A DNA stretch of 64,000 nucleotides from Eubacterium_G segne (GTDB taxonomy: Bacteria; Bacillota; Clostridia; Lachnospirales; Lachnospiraceae). Below, piece after piece: positions 41,479 to 50,737 of the stretch (position 1 is the first letter of the stretch; each line of letters starts with the position of its first letter). The stretch is taken from NCBI RefSeq assembly GCF_014287775.1, contig NZ_JACOOZ010000001.1:1-64000 (forward strand). Reading direction: 5' to 3'. Made by a program: the position numbers and the translations under genes. Under the pieces are notes generated by a model. The model searched no databases and was not told where the DNA came from. It saw only the letters and a program-made list of their open reading frames with translations.

Positions 41479-43236
41479 TTATGCTCTAACCTTAATGTGA
41501 ACCTCTCTAAGCTGCTGCTCTGTTACCTCTCCCGGTGCACCGCACATTAAATCCTGTGCGTTTCCGTTCATAGGGAATGGAATAATTTCTCTAATATTTT
41601 CTTCTTCACGAAGTAACATAATCATACGGTCAACTCCCGGAGCCATACCTGCATGTGGTGGTGCACCAAACTGGAATGCATTGTACAAGGCTCCAAATTT
41701 CTCCTTAAGGTCATCTTCTGTATATCCTGCAATTTCAAATGCCTTAACCATAATCCTCATATCATGGTTTCTTACTGCACCACTTGATAATTCAACACCG
41801 TTACATACGATATCGTACTGATATGCCAAAATATCCTCCGGATTCTTTGTTTCTAATGCTTCAAGTCCACCCTGTGGCATAGAGAACGGATTATGTGTAA
41901 ATATCATCTTTTTAGCTTCCGTATCATATTCATACATAGGGAAGTCGTTAATATAACAGAACTTGTATGACTTTTTATCAATTAAATCAAGTCTCTCACC
42001 AAGAGCTGTTCTAATCTGTCCTGCATAAAGTGAAGCATTCTTCTCATTATCAGCAATGAAGAAAATAGTATCTAATGCCTTTAATGATGCCATTTCCCTT
42101 ATTTCTTCCTTCATATCTTCAGGAATAAACTTATCAATTGGTCCCTTATAGCTTCCATCTTCTAAAACTTCCAGGTAACCAAGACCACCCATTCCAATGC
42201 TCTGAGCAAACTTAAGTAATTTTTCGTGCTGTCCCTTTGACAACTTCTGGTTAATTACAATTGCTCTTACAGTTTTTCCGTGGAACGGTTTAAATGTACA
42301 TCTCTGGAAGAAATCTGTTACGTCAATTATTTCTAACGGATTTCTAAGGTCCGGCTTATCTGTTCCGTATTTAAGCATTGATTCCTTATAGCTTATAATA
42401 GGGAACGGAGCCTGTGTAACCTCGTATCCTTCAGGTGCAAATTTATTAAATGTGTCAGCTAAAACTTCCTCGCCAACTCTAAATACATCTTCCTGTGTGG
42501 CAAAACTCATTTCAAAGTCTAACTGGTAAAATTCTCCCGGTGATCTGTCTGCTCTTGCATCTTCATCTCTAAAGCAAGGGGCAATCTGGAAATACTTATC
42601 AAATCCTGACACCATAAGTAACTGTTTATACTGCTGTGGTGCCTGTGGAAGTGCATAGAATTTTCCCTTAAACTTTCTTGATGGCACAATATAATCTCTT
42701 GCACCTTCCGGAGATGATGCACAAAGAATAGGTGTCTGGATTTCCAAAAATCCCATATCTACCATTTTCTGTCTAAGGTATGAAATAACCTTTGAACGGA
42801 AAATCATGTTATCCTTAACCTTTGGATTTCTTAAATCAAGGTAACGATATTTAAGTCTCACATCTTCACGGGTTTCCTTTGATGTAATAATTTCAAAAGG
42901 TAACTGCTTGTAAACCTTCCCTAAAACTTCAACCTTTTTTGCCTCTAATTCAATAGTTCCTGTAGGAATCTTAGGGTTATATGTTTCTTCATCTCTATGC
43001 TCAATAGGTCCCTCTACTGAAATACAGTCTTCCTTACTTAATCCCTCAAGTAATGATGTGTCACGCATAACTACCTGCATAACTCCATACATATCTCTTA
43101 AATCAATAAATGATACTCCACCGTGGTCACGAATGTTTTCAATCCAGCCTGCAATCTTTACATTTTGTCCAACATTAGCTTCTGACAATGAATCCATTGT
43201 TACATCACGATAAATGTTATTTGTGTTAATATCCAT
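41479..43236 (-). CDS. aspS: Aspartyl-tRNA synthetase, probably non-discriminating
   Basis: This 585-residue bacterial-type AspRS starts at ATG 43236 (GGAGG seven bases upstream). The N-terminal OB anticodon domain includes WIENIRDHGGVSFIDLRD. Class II motifs are GFLEIQTPIL, CFRDEDARADRSPGEFYQLD and GAPPHAGMAPGVDRM, with the GAD insertion between. The His in RDHGG, where discriminating E. coli AspRS has Leu (RDLGS), is associated with enzymes that also charge tRNA-Asn. The T-box upstream appears to read AAC. It probably feeds the GatCAB amidation route to Asn-tRNA. Confidence 0.95.
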   Translation of the reverse strand: MDINTNNIYRDVTMDSLSEANVGQNVKIAGWIENIRDHGGVSFIDLRDMYGVMQVVMRDTSLLEGLSKEDCISVEGPIEHRDEETYNPKIPTGTIELEAKKVEVLGKVYKQLPFEIITSKETREDVRLKYRYLDLRNPKVKDNMIFRSKVISYLRQKMVDMGFLEIQTPILCASSPEGARDYIVPSRKFKGKFYALPQAPQQYKQLLMVSGFDKYFQIAPCFRDEDARADRSPGEFYQLDFEMSFATQEDVFRVGEEVLADTFNKFAPEGYEVTQAPFPIISYKESMLKYGTDKPDLRNPLEIIDVTDFFQRCTFKPFHGKTVRAIVINQKLSKGQHEKLLKFAQSIGMGGLGYLEVLEDGSYKGPIDKFIPEDMKEEIREMASLKALDTIFFIADNEKNASLYAGQIRTALGERLDLIDKKSYKFCYINDFPMYEYDTEAKKMIFTHNPFSMPQGGLEALETKNPEDILAYQYDIVCNGVELSSGAVRNHDMRIMVKAFEIAGYTEDDLKEKFGALYNAFQFGAPPHAGMAPGVDRMIMLLREEENIREIIPFPMNGNAQDLMCGAPGEVTEQQLREVHIKVRA

Positions 43237-43297
43237 TACACTTCCTCCAATATTATAAATTACGGTATGGTTAAAATAATAGAATTTCCTATTAAAT

Positions 43298-43567
43298 ATA
43301 AAAAGAGCCCATCCTGAAAAATTAATCCAGGACGAACTCACTAATTACTTAATATGTCCGCGGTACCACCTGATTTACTGCTTATGCAGCCACTCATGGT
43401 CTTACAACCCATCGATTATCGCTCGACAACGGCTTCCCTACTGATTATTAAACGTTCAGGTTGCAGCTTAGGAGTGTTATTCACATTAATTCATTCTACA
43501 GGACTTCCACCAACACCTGCTCTCTGTTAGCGATAATTAAAGCTACTTCTCTCCGTCAACGCCATTA
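43298..43567 (-). promoter_or_regulatory. T-box riboswitch leader of aspS, probable AAC specifier
   Basis: On the minus strand the leader has Stem I with GGAG..AGAAGTAG (43543-43554) facing GAATAACACTCC (43471-43482), and the distal GGTGGAAG loop. The antiterminator T-box TGGTACCGCGG lies within 43358-43370. A terminator GAGTTCGTCCTG..CAGGATGGGCTC with T-run ends near 43298. In the specifier loop the codon before the last A is AAC (43476-43478), which would pair with tRNA-Asn. The motif assignment is firm; the exact specifier frame is my reading. Confidence 0.9.
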
Positions 43568-43573
43568 TTCTTG

Positions 43574-43602
43574 ATTATATAATAGTAAACACCAAGTGTC
43601 AA
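43574..43602 (-). promoter_or_regulatory. aspS promoter
   Basis: TTGACA (43602-43597), a 17-base spacer and TATAAT (43579-43574) form a perfect sigma-A promoter reading into the T-box leader. Confidence 0.85.
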
Positions 43603-43624
43603 ATACAAATTTGCGCGTTCCTAC

Positions 43625-43753
43625 AAGCGTTGCACAGATACACAAAAAAGGTCTGCCGGGAGTTTGCTCACAGGCAGACCTTTTTTGTGTATCTGTATAG
43701 CGCGACAGCGCGGCATAAGCATTATGCACAGCATAATGCTTATGGCAACGCTT
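43625..43753 (+). repeat. Structured intergenic element, copy C
   Basis: The outer stem pairs AAGCGTTGC (43625-43633) with GCAACGCTT (43745-43753). Inside are a 24-bp hairpin (ACAGATACACAAAAAAGG extended by TCTGCC) with loop GGGAGTTTGCTCACA, then GCGC-GACA-GCGC, then CATAAGCATTATGC-ACA-GCATAATGCTTATG. It has the same plan as copies A and B. It lies between the aspS promoter and the M18 gene's 3' end and includes a terminator-like GGTCTGCC..GGCAGACCTTTTTT. Confidence 0.75.
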
Positions 43754-43759
43754 TTCTTT

Positions 43760-45139
43760 CTATTTCATTCTTAAAAATGCCTTATAACACTTGAAAGCCT
43801 CATAAACATCAGCTTTGCTTGTAACCTCCCAAGGTGCATGCATGCTAAGCACCGGCACACCACAGTCAATTACTTCCATTCCGTATAATGACATAATGTA
43901 TGCAATGGTTCCGCCACCGCCGGCATCAACCTTTCCTAACTCTGACATTTGGAAATAAACCTTATTGTCATCCATAACCTTTCTTATTTCTGCTAAGTAT
44001 TCTGCGTTGGCATCATTAGAGCCTGACTTTCCTCTTGAGCCGGTAAATTTGTTAAACACAACACCTTTTCCAATATAAGATGTGCTTTGCTCTGAAAATA
44101 CATCTGCATATAACGGATCATAAGCTGCGTTTACGTCAGATGAGAGCATTTTACTGTTTTTAAGGCATCTCTTAAGAATTAATTCACTGTAGTTTCCGTT
44201 TAAATTAATTAATTCGGCTACCATGTTTTCAAAGAAACGTGACTGCATACCTGTTGCTCCTACACTTCCGATTTCCTCTTTGTCAACTAAAAGACAACAG
44301 GATGTTCTTTCATTAACACTACTGTCAAGAATAGCTTCTAATGATGTATAAGCGCAAACTCTGTCATCCTGACCATATGACATAACCATGCTTCCGTCAA
44401 ATCCCATTTCTCTTGCCGGTCCTGCCGGAACCACCTCCAGCTCTGCTGAGAAGAAATCTTCCTCATCCATTCCGTACTTATCTTTTAATATTTTCAAAAC
44501 TCCTGCCTTTACGCTTTTCTTTTCATTTTCGTTTACAGGAATACTTCCTACTAAAATATCTAAATTTTCTCCTTCAACTACAGTTGCGGCTTTTTTGTCC
44601 ATTTGCTTAGATGCTAAATGAATCAGTAAGTCAGTAACACAAAATACCGGGTCAGTATCTTTTTCACCTATATTTACATTAACTGAGGTGCCATCCTTCT
44701 TCACTACAACACCGTGTATTGCAAGAGGAAGAGTAACCCACTGATATTTTTTAATTCCGCCATAGTAATGTGTATCAAAATATGCCATATCCTCTTTTTC
44801 ATATAACGGATTCTGCTTAATGTCCATTCTTGGAGAATCAATGTGAGCACCTAAAATATTCATACCTTTTTCCAACGGCTGTCTTCCTATGTTAAATAAT
44901 GCTACTGCCTTGTTCATATAAAGACCGTATATTTTATCACCTGCCTTAAGAGGCTTTCCTTCTTTTATTACATTCTCAATGGACTTGTATCCCTTTGCCT
45001 TTGCCATTTCCACTGACCTTGCAGCACATTCTCTTTCTGTCTTACACTGAGACAGAAAATCAATATATCTCTTGTTTAGTTTTTCAAGATTTTCAATGTC
45101 AACTCCATTATACTTTCCCCATACGCTGTCTCGTTTCAT
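43760..45139 (-). CDS. M18-family aminopeptidase
   Basis: This 459-residue zinc aminopeptidase removes N-terminal, often acidic, residues in the cytosol. ILGAHIDSPRMD holds the first metal His and Asp, VDKEEIGSVGATGM the catalytic Glu, and VLSMHAPWEVTSKAD the last metal His. The length fits the M18 type. It follows the feoAB fusion gene by 29 bases and ends at element C. Confidence 0.92.
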   Translation of the reverse strand: MKRDSVWGKYNGVDIENLEKLNKRYIDFLSQCKTERECAARSVEMAKAKGYKSIENVIKEGKPLKAGDKIYGLYMNKAVALFNIGRQPLEKGMNILGAHIDSPRMDIKQNPLYEKEDMAYFDTHYYGGIKKYQWVTLPLAIHGVVVKKDGTSVNVNIGEKDTDPVFCVTDLLIHLASKQMDKKAATVVEGENLDILVGSIPVNENEKKSVKAGVLKILKDKYGMDEEDFFSAELEVVPAGPAREMGFDGSMVMSYGQDDRVCAYTSLEAILDSSVNERTSCCLLVDKEEIGSVGATGMQSRFFENMVAELINLNGNYSELILKRCLKNSKMLSSDVNAAYDPLYADVFSEQSTSYIGKGVVFNKFTGSRGKSGSNDANAEYLAEIRKVMDDNKVYFQMSELGKVDAGGGGTIAYIMSLYGMEVIDCGVPVLSMHAPWEVTSKADVYEAFKCYKAFLRMK

Positions 45140-45168
45140 AAATTTATTGCCTCCTTACAAAAAGTCAT

Positions 45169-47514
45169 TTATATTAATGTCAAAATCAATTTGGCACCAA
45201 ACGCTACTATCCATGCTATACTGCATTGTAATAAAACTACTATCACTGCCCAATTTCTTCCCAGTTCCCGCTTTACTGATGATATTGCTGCAACACAAGG
45301 TGTGTACAAAAGGGTAAATATCAAAAATACTATGGCACTTTTAGTAGTAAACATTGTGCTAAGAGCCTTTGTTCCTAGCAATACCGTAAGTGTGCTTACA
45401 ACACTTTCCTTTGCGGTAAATCCCGTTATCAGGGCTGTAGATGCACGCCAGTCACCAAATCCCAATGGTTTAAATATAGGTGCCACGATTCCACCTATCA
45501 TTGCCAGAATACTGTCTTCTGCATCCTTTACTATATTGAAATGTAAATCAAAGGTCTGTAAAAACCATATAACCAGTGATGCTAAAAAGATTATTGTAAA
45601 AGCTTTGGTTAAAAAGTCCTTTGCCTTGTCCCACATAAGTCTTAACACACTTTTAGCTCCCGGCATTCTGTAATTAGGTAGCTCCATAACAAAAGGAACC
45701 GGTTCTCCCTTAAACTTAGTGCGGTCAAGTATCAGGGCATATATAATTGCTACTATTATTCCCGTAAAATACAAACCTATCATAACCAACGCAGCCTTAT
45801 CCGGGAAAAATGCTGCTGAGAAAAATGCATAAATAGGTATTTTTGCTGAGCAGCTCATAAAAGGCGTAAGCATTATGGTCATCTTTCTGTCACGCTCTGA
45901 TGGTAATGTTCTTGTTGCCATAATGGCCGGCACTGAACATCCGAATCCTATAATCATAGGTACAAAGCTTCTACCGGAAAGGCCCAATTTTCTAAATATC
46001 TTGTCCATTACAAATGCAATTCTTGCCATGTATCCACTGTCTTCTAATAATGACAGGAAAAAGAACAATACAACTATTATGGGCAAAAAGCTAAGAACAC
46101 TGCCTACCCCTACAAATATACCATCAATAATTAACGACCGGATTACTTCATTTACTTTAAAAGTAATCATTGCATTTTCGCACAGGCTGCTTAGGGCACT
46201 GATTCCCATATCCATAAGGTTTTGAAGATAAAGACCTATTACTCCAAAAGTCAGATAGAAAATCAGAGACATTATTACAATAAAAGAAGGAATCGCCGTA
46301 TATTTTCCTGTAAGCAGCTTATCAATTTTACGACTTCTTGCTCTTTCCCTGCTTTCCTGTGGCCTTACCACTGCCGTTTTACATATTTTATCAATAAATG
46401 TAAAACGCATTTTTGCCAAAGCTGCTTCTCTGTCCATGCCGCTTTCCTTTTCCATCTGAAGAATAATATGTTCTATCATTTCTTTTTCATTTTCTTCAAG
46501 ATGAAGTCTTGCTATAACATCCTCATCCCCTTCAATAAGCTTGCCTGCTGCAAATCTGATTGGAACTTTATTATTATGGGCATGATCATCTATTAAATGC
46601 ATAATGGAATGTATACATCTGTGAATTGCTCCACCATCTTCTCCATTTGCATCGCAAAAATCCATTCTTCCGGGACGCTCACGATATACTGCCACATGCA
46701 TAGCATGCTCAATAAGTTCGTCTACCCCTTCGTTTTTAGCTGCTGATATAGGCACCACGGGAATGCCTAGGGATTCCTCTAACATATTAACATCTACTGA
46801 GCCGCCGTTGGCTGTAACCTCATCCATCATGTTTAATGCCAAAACCATAGGAATGTCCAGTTCAATAAGCTGCATTGTAAGATAAAGATTTCTTTCAATA
46901 TTCGTAGCATCTACAATATTTATAATACCTCTTGGTCTGTCATCTAAGAAAAACTGCCTTGATACAATTTCCTCACTGGTATAAGGTGACATGGAATATA
47001 TTCCCGGCAAATCCACCACCATGGTATTTTCCTGTTTTCTTATCTGACCGTCTTTCCGGTCAACCGTTACCCCTGGGAAATTTCCCACATGCTGATTTGA
47101 GCCAGTCAGCTGATTGAACAATGTTGTTTTGCCACAATTTTGATTTCCTGCCAATCCAAAAGTAATCAACTGTCCCTTTTCGATTTTTTCCCCTCTTTGC
47201 TTAACATGATATATACCCGACTCACCTATGTGGGGATGCTCCGTTGAATTATACTTTACATCACTGCTTTCCTTTTTCTTTTTCTTATTTTCCTGTAATT
47301 CAATATCTATACACTTAGCATCATCCTTTCTAAGTGTCAGTTCATATCCCCAAATCTTATATTCTATAGGATCTCCCATAGGTGCAGCTTTTATGTACTG
47401 AATGTCTGTGCCCTGTATGAGTCCCATATCAAGAAAGTGTCGTCTAAGCTGACCCTCACCGCCTACTTTTACTATCCTTCCTGTCTGTCCCTGTTTCAAC
47501 TGAGAGAGTTTCAA
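45169..47514 (-). CDS. feoB: Fused FeoA-FeoB ferrous iron transporter
   Basis: This 781-residue protein probably starts at TTG 47514, because GGAGG lies seven bases upstream and the FeoA domain begins there (KLSQLKQGQTGRIV). FeoA-like SH3 domain: about 1-75. A Lys-rich linker follows, then a G domain (GLAGNQNCGKTTLFNQLTG, VTVDRKDG, DLPGIYS, NMMDE) and a membrane domain with gate motifs SVPAIMATRT and FTAKESVVSTL. It imports Fe(II) across the membrane. FeoA and FeoB are usually separate. The HMA gene lies 119 bases upstream. Confidence 0.95.
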   Translation of the reverse strand: MKLSQLKQGQTGRIVKVGGEGQLRRHFLDMGLIQGTDIQYIKAAPMGDPIEYKIWGYELTLRKDDAKCIDIELQENKKKKKESSDVKYNSTEHPHIGESGIYHVKQRGEKIEKGQLITFGLAGNQNCGKTTLFNQLTGSNQHVGNFPGVTVDRKDGQIRKQENTMVVDLPGIYSMSPYTSEEIVSRQFFLDDRPRGIINIVDATNIERNLYLTMQLIELDIPMVLALNMMDEVTANGGSVDVNMLEESLGIPVVPISAAKNEGVDELIEHAMHVAVYRERPGRMDFCDANGEDGGAIHRCIHSIMHLIDDHAHNNKVPIRFAAGKLIEGDEDVIARLHLEENEKEMIEHIILQMEKESGMDREAALAKMRFTFIDKICKTAVVRPQESRERARSRKIDKLLTGKYTAIPSFIVIMSLIFYLTFGVIGLYLQNLMDMGISALSSLCENAMITFKVNEVIRSLIIDGIFVGVGSVLSFLPIIVVLFFFLSLLEDSGYMARIAFVMDKIFRKLGLSGRSFVPMIIGFGCSVPAIMATRTLPSERDRKMTIMLTPFMSCSAKIPIYAFFSAAFFPDKAALVMIGLYFTGIIVAIIYALILDRTKFKGEPVPFVMELPNYRMPGAKSVLRLMWDKAKDFLTKAFTIIFLASLVIWFLQTFDLHFNIVKDAEDSILAMIGGIVAPIFKPLGFGDWRASTALITGFTAKESVVSTLTVLLGTKALSTMFTTKSAIVFLIFTLLYTPCVAAISSVKRELGRNWAVIVVLLQCSIAWIVAFGAKLILTLI

Positions 47515-47633
47515 TTTTATGCCTCCAATATGTAATACGTATATTTCCTTCCATATTACCACATTGTTGCATTATTGCAACAACTCTCTTGACAAATCAT
47601 TCAGGTTTTATGAACAGTGTTTTTTTAATTGTT

Positions 47634-47876
47634 TTAAAAGAAAAATTTCTTTTTATATGGTTCACTGGTCATGGAAATATATGTATATCCTGTATCATTT
47701 ATCACTTTTTTTATTTCTTCTTCATTTAATTCATTCTCGCTAACCACAACCGCTTCTTTTTTCTTGTGGGAAGATGTAATTTTCTTTGCCTTTATTACTT
47801 TTCTTAAGGCATCATTTACATGTGCCTCGCACATTCCACATGCCATTCCATCTATTTTTATAGTTGTTTTAATCAT
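47634..47876 (-). CDS. Heavy-metal-associated domain protein
   Basis: This 80-residue protein has an HMA ferredoxin-like fold. IDGMACGMCEAHVNDALRKV carries the CxxC metal site (about 13-16). The middle is unusually Lys-rich (KKITSSHKKKEAVVV) and the tail KKKFFF is odd. HMA proteins carry copper or other soft metals, but here it precedes feoAB and may deliver or sense a metal for it. Confidence 0.85.
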   Translation of the reverse strand: MIKTTIKIDGMACGMCEAHVNDALRKVIKAKKITSSHKKKEAVVVSENELNEEEIKKVINDTGYTYISMTSEPYKKKFFF

Positions 47877-47904
47877 GTTTATTACACTCCTTTTCTCATT
47901 CTTA

Positions 47905-47920
47905 GTTAGTTGATTCTAAC
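47905..47920. promoter_or_regulatory. Candidate metal-regulator box upstream of HMA-feoAB
   Basis: GTTAG (47905-47909) and CTAAC (47916-47920) form an inverted repeat with a 6-base spacer about 30 bases before the HMA start. The half-sites resemble DtxR/IdeR-type boxes. The assignment to a regulator is inference. Confidence 0.45.
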
Positions 47921-48130
47921 CTTTTTTATCTTATCACACTGTTTTATTATTTCAATATTATTGCACAAAGCTTTTTCGTAATTTTTATGTAATTTTTTCG
48001 TAACATTTTCTTGAACAGGTTACCATAAAATGGTATGATATTATACGTGGGTTAAAGGTCAGATTATAATAAATTGAATATATTATTGGGACTTTTTCCT
48101 GCTTAAGCACTAAGAATCGAGGAAAAATAT

Positions 48131-49252
48131 TTGAAACATTTGAAACAATTACTATTTATTATGGTATTGTCCATAAATATTTTAGCTATATCTTCATTGA
48201 TATATGCAGATGACGGAACCAACAATTTAGGGAGTGAGGACACACCACCACCGGAAACAACTACCTTGTCAGTAGACGTAACGGAGGAAGAAGCTACCAC
48301 AGAGGTTGTCCCGGTTGTTCCTAAAACATATATAACTTCCATTGTAGAATTAAACAAAGGTGTCAAGATATCCTGGAAGAAGCGAATGGATGTTACCGGA
48401 TACAAGATTTACAGAAGTGTTAAACCAAACAATGGTTTTAAGCGAATCAAAACCATTAAAAAAAGCACCACCGGTACCTTTAAGGATTTAAAAGCAAAGG
48501 CCGGCACAGTTTACTACTACAAAATTAAATGTTATAAGGACAAACTTTTATCAGATAGTTCTAATGCAGTGGTATTTGAAACTTCCGATTCGGATTTAAA
48601 GCTTGATTTTCATAAGAATCTGGGAAAATTCGTTAAGAAGTATGTACATAAAAAATATCCATGTAATGTTTTAGTTAACAAGTATGTAGAATCATGTAAG
48701 ACTTTAGCTCCGGGAAAAAAAGCAACCCGTTCGGGACAGTTTACAAGTGTAAAGGTAAACAAATCTCCCGTTGCCAATGACTGGAAAAGCGGAAACGTAA
48801 AAATAACTTATAAAGTTTCAAGAAAGAAATGTACTTATTACTTAAAAGGAAATATAAGAAAAACAACTTACCCGTTGTTTAAAACATCACTTAAATTAAA
48901 TGATGTTGACACCGAATCTAATATGGAGCATTTAATACCGGGAGACATTATAGCCTATACCTCTTCTAGTGGACGTGCCCATCACGTAGCCATATATATT
49001 GGCAAGTTTGATACTAAGCAGGATTTAGTTAATTATCTTAATTCTGATGCCGTAGGACTTAACTGTACAGGAAATGAAAGCTGGATAAAGTCATGGAACG
49101 GCAGTTGCAAGCACTGGGTTATCCAAGGCGGCATGGGTAATAACAACGATGTTTATATATGTAACAATGCTAATGTAACAACAACAAACCGTTTTTCAAG
49201 TCATTTTTGTTCACTTAGAAAAAGATTAACGTTGTTCTCACCATTACAGTAA
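48131..49252 (+). CDS. Secreted NlpC/P60-like protein with fn3 domain
   Basis: This 373-residue protein starts at TTG 48131 (GAGG seven bases upstream). It has a signal peptide (about 1-26), a Thr/Glu linker with PPPETTT, and one fn3 domain (about 65-150: VTGYKIYRSVKPNNGFKR). The C-terminal domain (about 165-373) has YPCNVLVNKYVESC and PGDIIAYTSSSGRAHHVAIYIG, which read like the Cys and His blocks of NlpC/P60 or CHAP cysteine peptidases. The usual DCSG box is not seen, so activity is uncertain. Confidence 0.65.
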   Translation: MKHLKQLLFIMVLSINILAISSLIYADDGTNNLGSEDTPPPETTTLSVDVTEEEATTEVVPVVPKTYITSIVELNKGVKISWKKRMDVTGYKIYRSVKPNNGFKRIKTIKKSTTGTFKDLKAKAGTVYYYKIKCYKDKLLSDSSNAVVFETSDSDLKLDFHKNLGKFVKKYVHKKYPCNVLVNKYVESCKTLAPGKKATRSGQFTSVKVNKSPVANDWKSGNVKITYKVSRKKCTYYLKGNIRKTTYPLFKTSLKLNDVDTESNMEHLIPGDIIAYTSSSGRAHHVAIYIGKFDTKQDLVNYLNSDAVGLNCTGNESWIKSWNGSCKHWVIQGGMGNNNDVYICNNANVTTTNRFSSHFCSLRKRLTLFSPLQ

Positions 49253-49281
49253 TTAATAAACAATTTAATACAAATAAAGAA

Positions 49282-49313
49282 GGCAGATGGTTATTAGCCA
49301 TCTGCCCCTTTTT
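49282..49313 (+). terminator. Terminator between convergent secreted-protein genes
   Basis: GGCAGATGG-TTATTAG-CCATCTGCC followed by CCTTTTT. Confidence 0.85.
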
Positions 49314-49356
49314 AATTATATTAAAATTACCCTTTTTGGAAATTTTAAGTTTTTTC

Positions 49357-50637
49357 CTATTTAACTTTTACTTTTTTAATAGCTGACCAAACGCTATATG
49401 CTTTCTTGCCATTTACTGTCTTGTAATATCTTGCTCTGACATATATTGTCTTTTTAGCTTTAAATTTCTTTTTATTCTTAATAGTTACAACATTCTTTTT
49501 AGCCTTAACAGTTTTCTTTCCTGAATATGACTTAGAACTCTTGCTGTATGATGTGAAATACTGTACTTCGTATCCCTTAGCACCTTTAGCCTTCTTAAGA
49601 GAAACCTTCATAGTTCCTTTTTTAGCCTTTGCTGTAGCCTTTGATACCTTTGTAGCTTTAGGAACATCACTTCCTGCTACTACCTTGAAATCCTGAACAT
49701 CAATTGTTCCACTCATATCATTTTCATTTGGATATTCCATTGTAAATGAACCAAATGCAAACTTAAATCCCATTGTGCTCTGCTTGTATGCTAAGCTGTC
49801 ACCAGGAATTGTTACGTTAGCTGTTACAGTAACATAATCTTTATTTCTGCTGTCTAATGCGATGAATGTGTAATCACCCTTCTTGCTGTAAACAGATTTT
49901 CCATTGTATGTAGCTTTAACATTCTGTAATGTAAGAGCCGGATCGCCGTCTTTTTCATTATTTCTGTATGCTTTGAAATGAACATGCTTAACATAATTCA
50001 TAACACCTGTTCCAACAACTGTTCCAACGTGGCTTACCGGATTTCCTGTAGCCTTATCCACTGTCTTACCATTTTTCTTTACAACAGAAGTAGTGTAATG
50101 AACTATTGTCTTACCCTTCTTGTCCTTTGTTTCATAGTAATATTTTCCCGGAACGTTCTGTGTCTTTTTAATTTCATTTTCAAGTGTGCTTTTGATTTTA
50201 AATGAAATTGTGTAAGTACGTCCTTTTTCAATATTAACTATCTTTGTTGCTGTAACGCCCCAAGGATTGCTCATCTTTGCTTCCCAAACAACATTTCCCA
50301 AGTCATCGACTTTCTTGCTTGGTCCCCACTGAGCACTTGAACCTGTGCTTACAATATCCATAAGGAAACTTTTAGGTGTCTTTGTCTTCATAGAAGCATT
50401 TTCTGTGTAGCTTTTGAATACATTTTCCTTATTGTCATATTTCTGACCATCTTTTATTAAAGCATTTTTCCATTCATTCTTATCTTCACCTGTCTGAACT
50501 GAGAATGATTGCCATGCTTTAGAGGCAGAGATGTCTGTACCTTTTTTTACGGCAGCAGGTACTGAAGCCGCCATGCCTACTACTAATGTCATTGACAAAA
50601 ATACAGCAGACATTTTCTGGAATATACTCTTTCTCAT
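49357..50637 (-). CDS. Secreted protein with jelly-roll and fn3-like domains
   Basis: This 426-residue protein from ATG 50637 (MRKSIFQKM; GGAGG upstream) has a signal peptide (about 1-29). A beta-rich region (about 100-325: GVTATKIVNIEKGRTYTISFKIKS) resembles carbohydrate-binding jelly rolls, with DVQDFKVVAG at its end. The last 85 residues are a Lys-rich fn3-like domain (AKGYEVQYFTSYSKSSKS, IYVRARYYKTVNGKKAYSVWS) ending KKVKVK, like the tail of the GH128-like protein. It is probably held at the cell surface by charge. Confidence 0.7.
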   Translation of the reverse strand: MRKSIFQKMSAVFLSMTLVVGMAASVPAAVKKGTDISASKAWQSFSVQTGEDKNEWKNALIKDGQKYDNKENVFKSYTENASMKTKTPKSFLMDIVSTGSSAQWGPSKKVDDLGNVVWEAKMSNPWGVTATKIVNIEKGRTYTISFKIKSTLENEIKKTQNVPGKYYYETKDKKGKTIVHYTTSVVKKNGKTVDKATGNPVSHVGTVVGTGVMNYVKHVHFKAYRNNEKDGDPALTLQNVKATYNGKSVYSKKGDYTFIALDSRNKDYVTVTANVTIPGDSLAYKQSTMGFKFAFGSFTMEYPNENDMSGTIDVQDFKVVAGSDVPKATKVSKATAKAKKGTMKVSLKKAKGAKGYEVQYFTSYSKSSKSYSGKKTVKAKKNVVTIKNKKKFKAKKTIYVRARYYKTVNGKKAYSVWSAIKKVKVK

Positions 50638-50737
50638 TCTATTCTCCTCCTTTAAAATTCCATACCATAAGAATACCATTTTTGTCATTTCTTTTCAATA
50701 TTAATATACGCTACAAGTAAAAAAACACATACATTTT

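Noticed and set aside
45191..45673. 160-codon plus-strand frame inside feoB
   Set aside because: It lies antisense within the conserved FeoB membrane domain; long antisense frames arise there from codon bias. No start signal.
47990..48130. Riboswitch upstream of the NlpC/P60-like gene
   Set aside because: The leader is long enough, but I found no conserved core of a known class and no terminator or sequestering stem.
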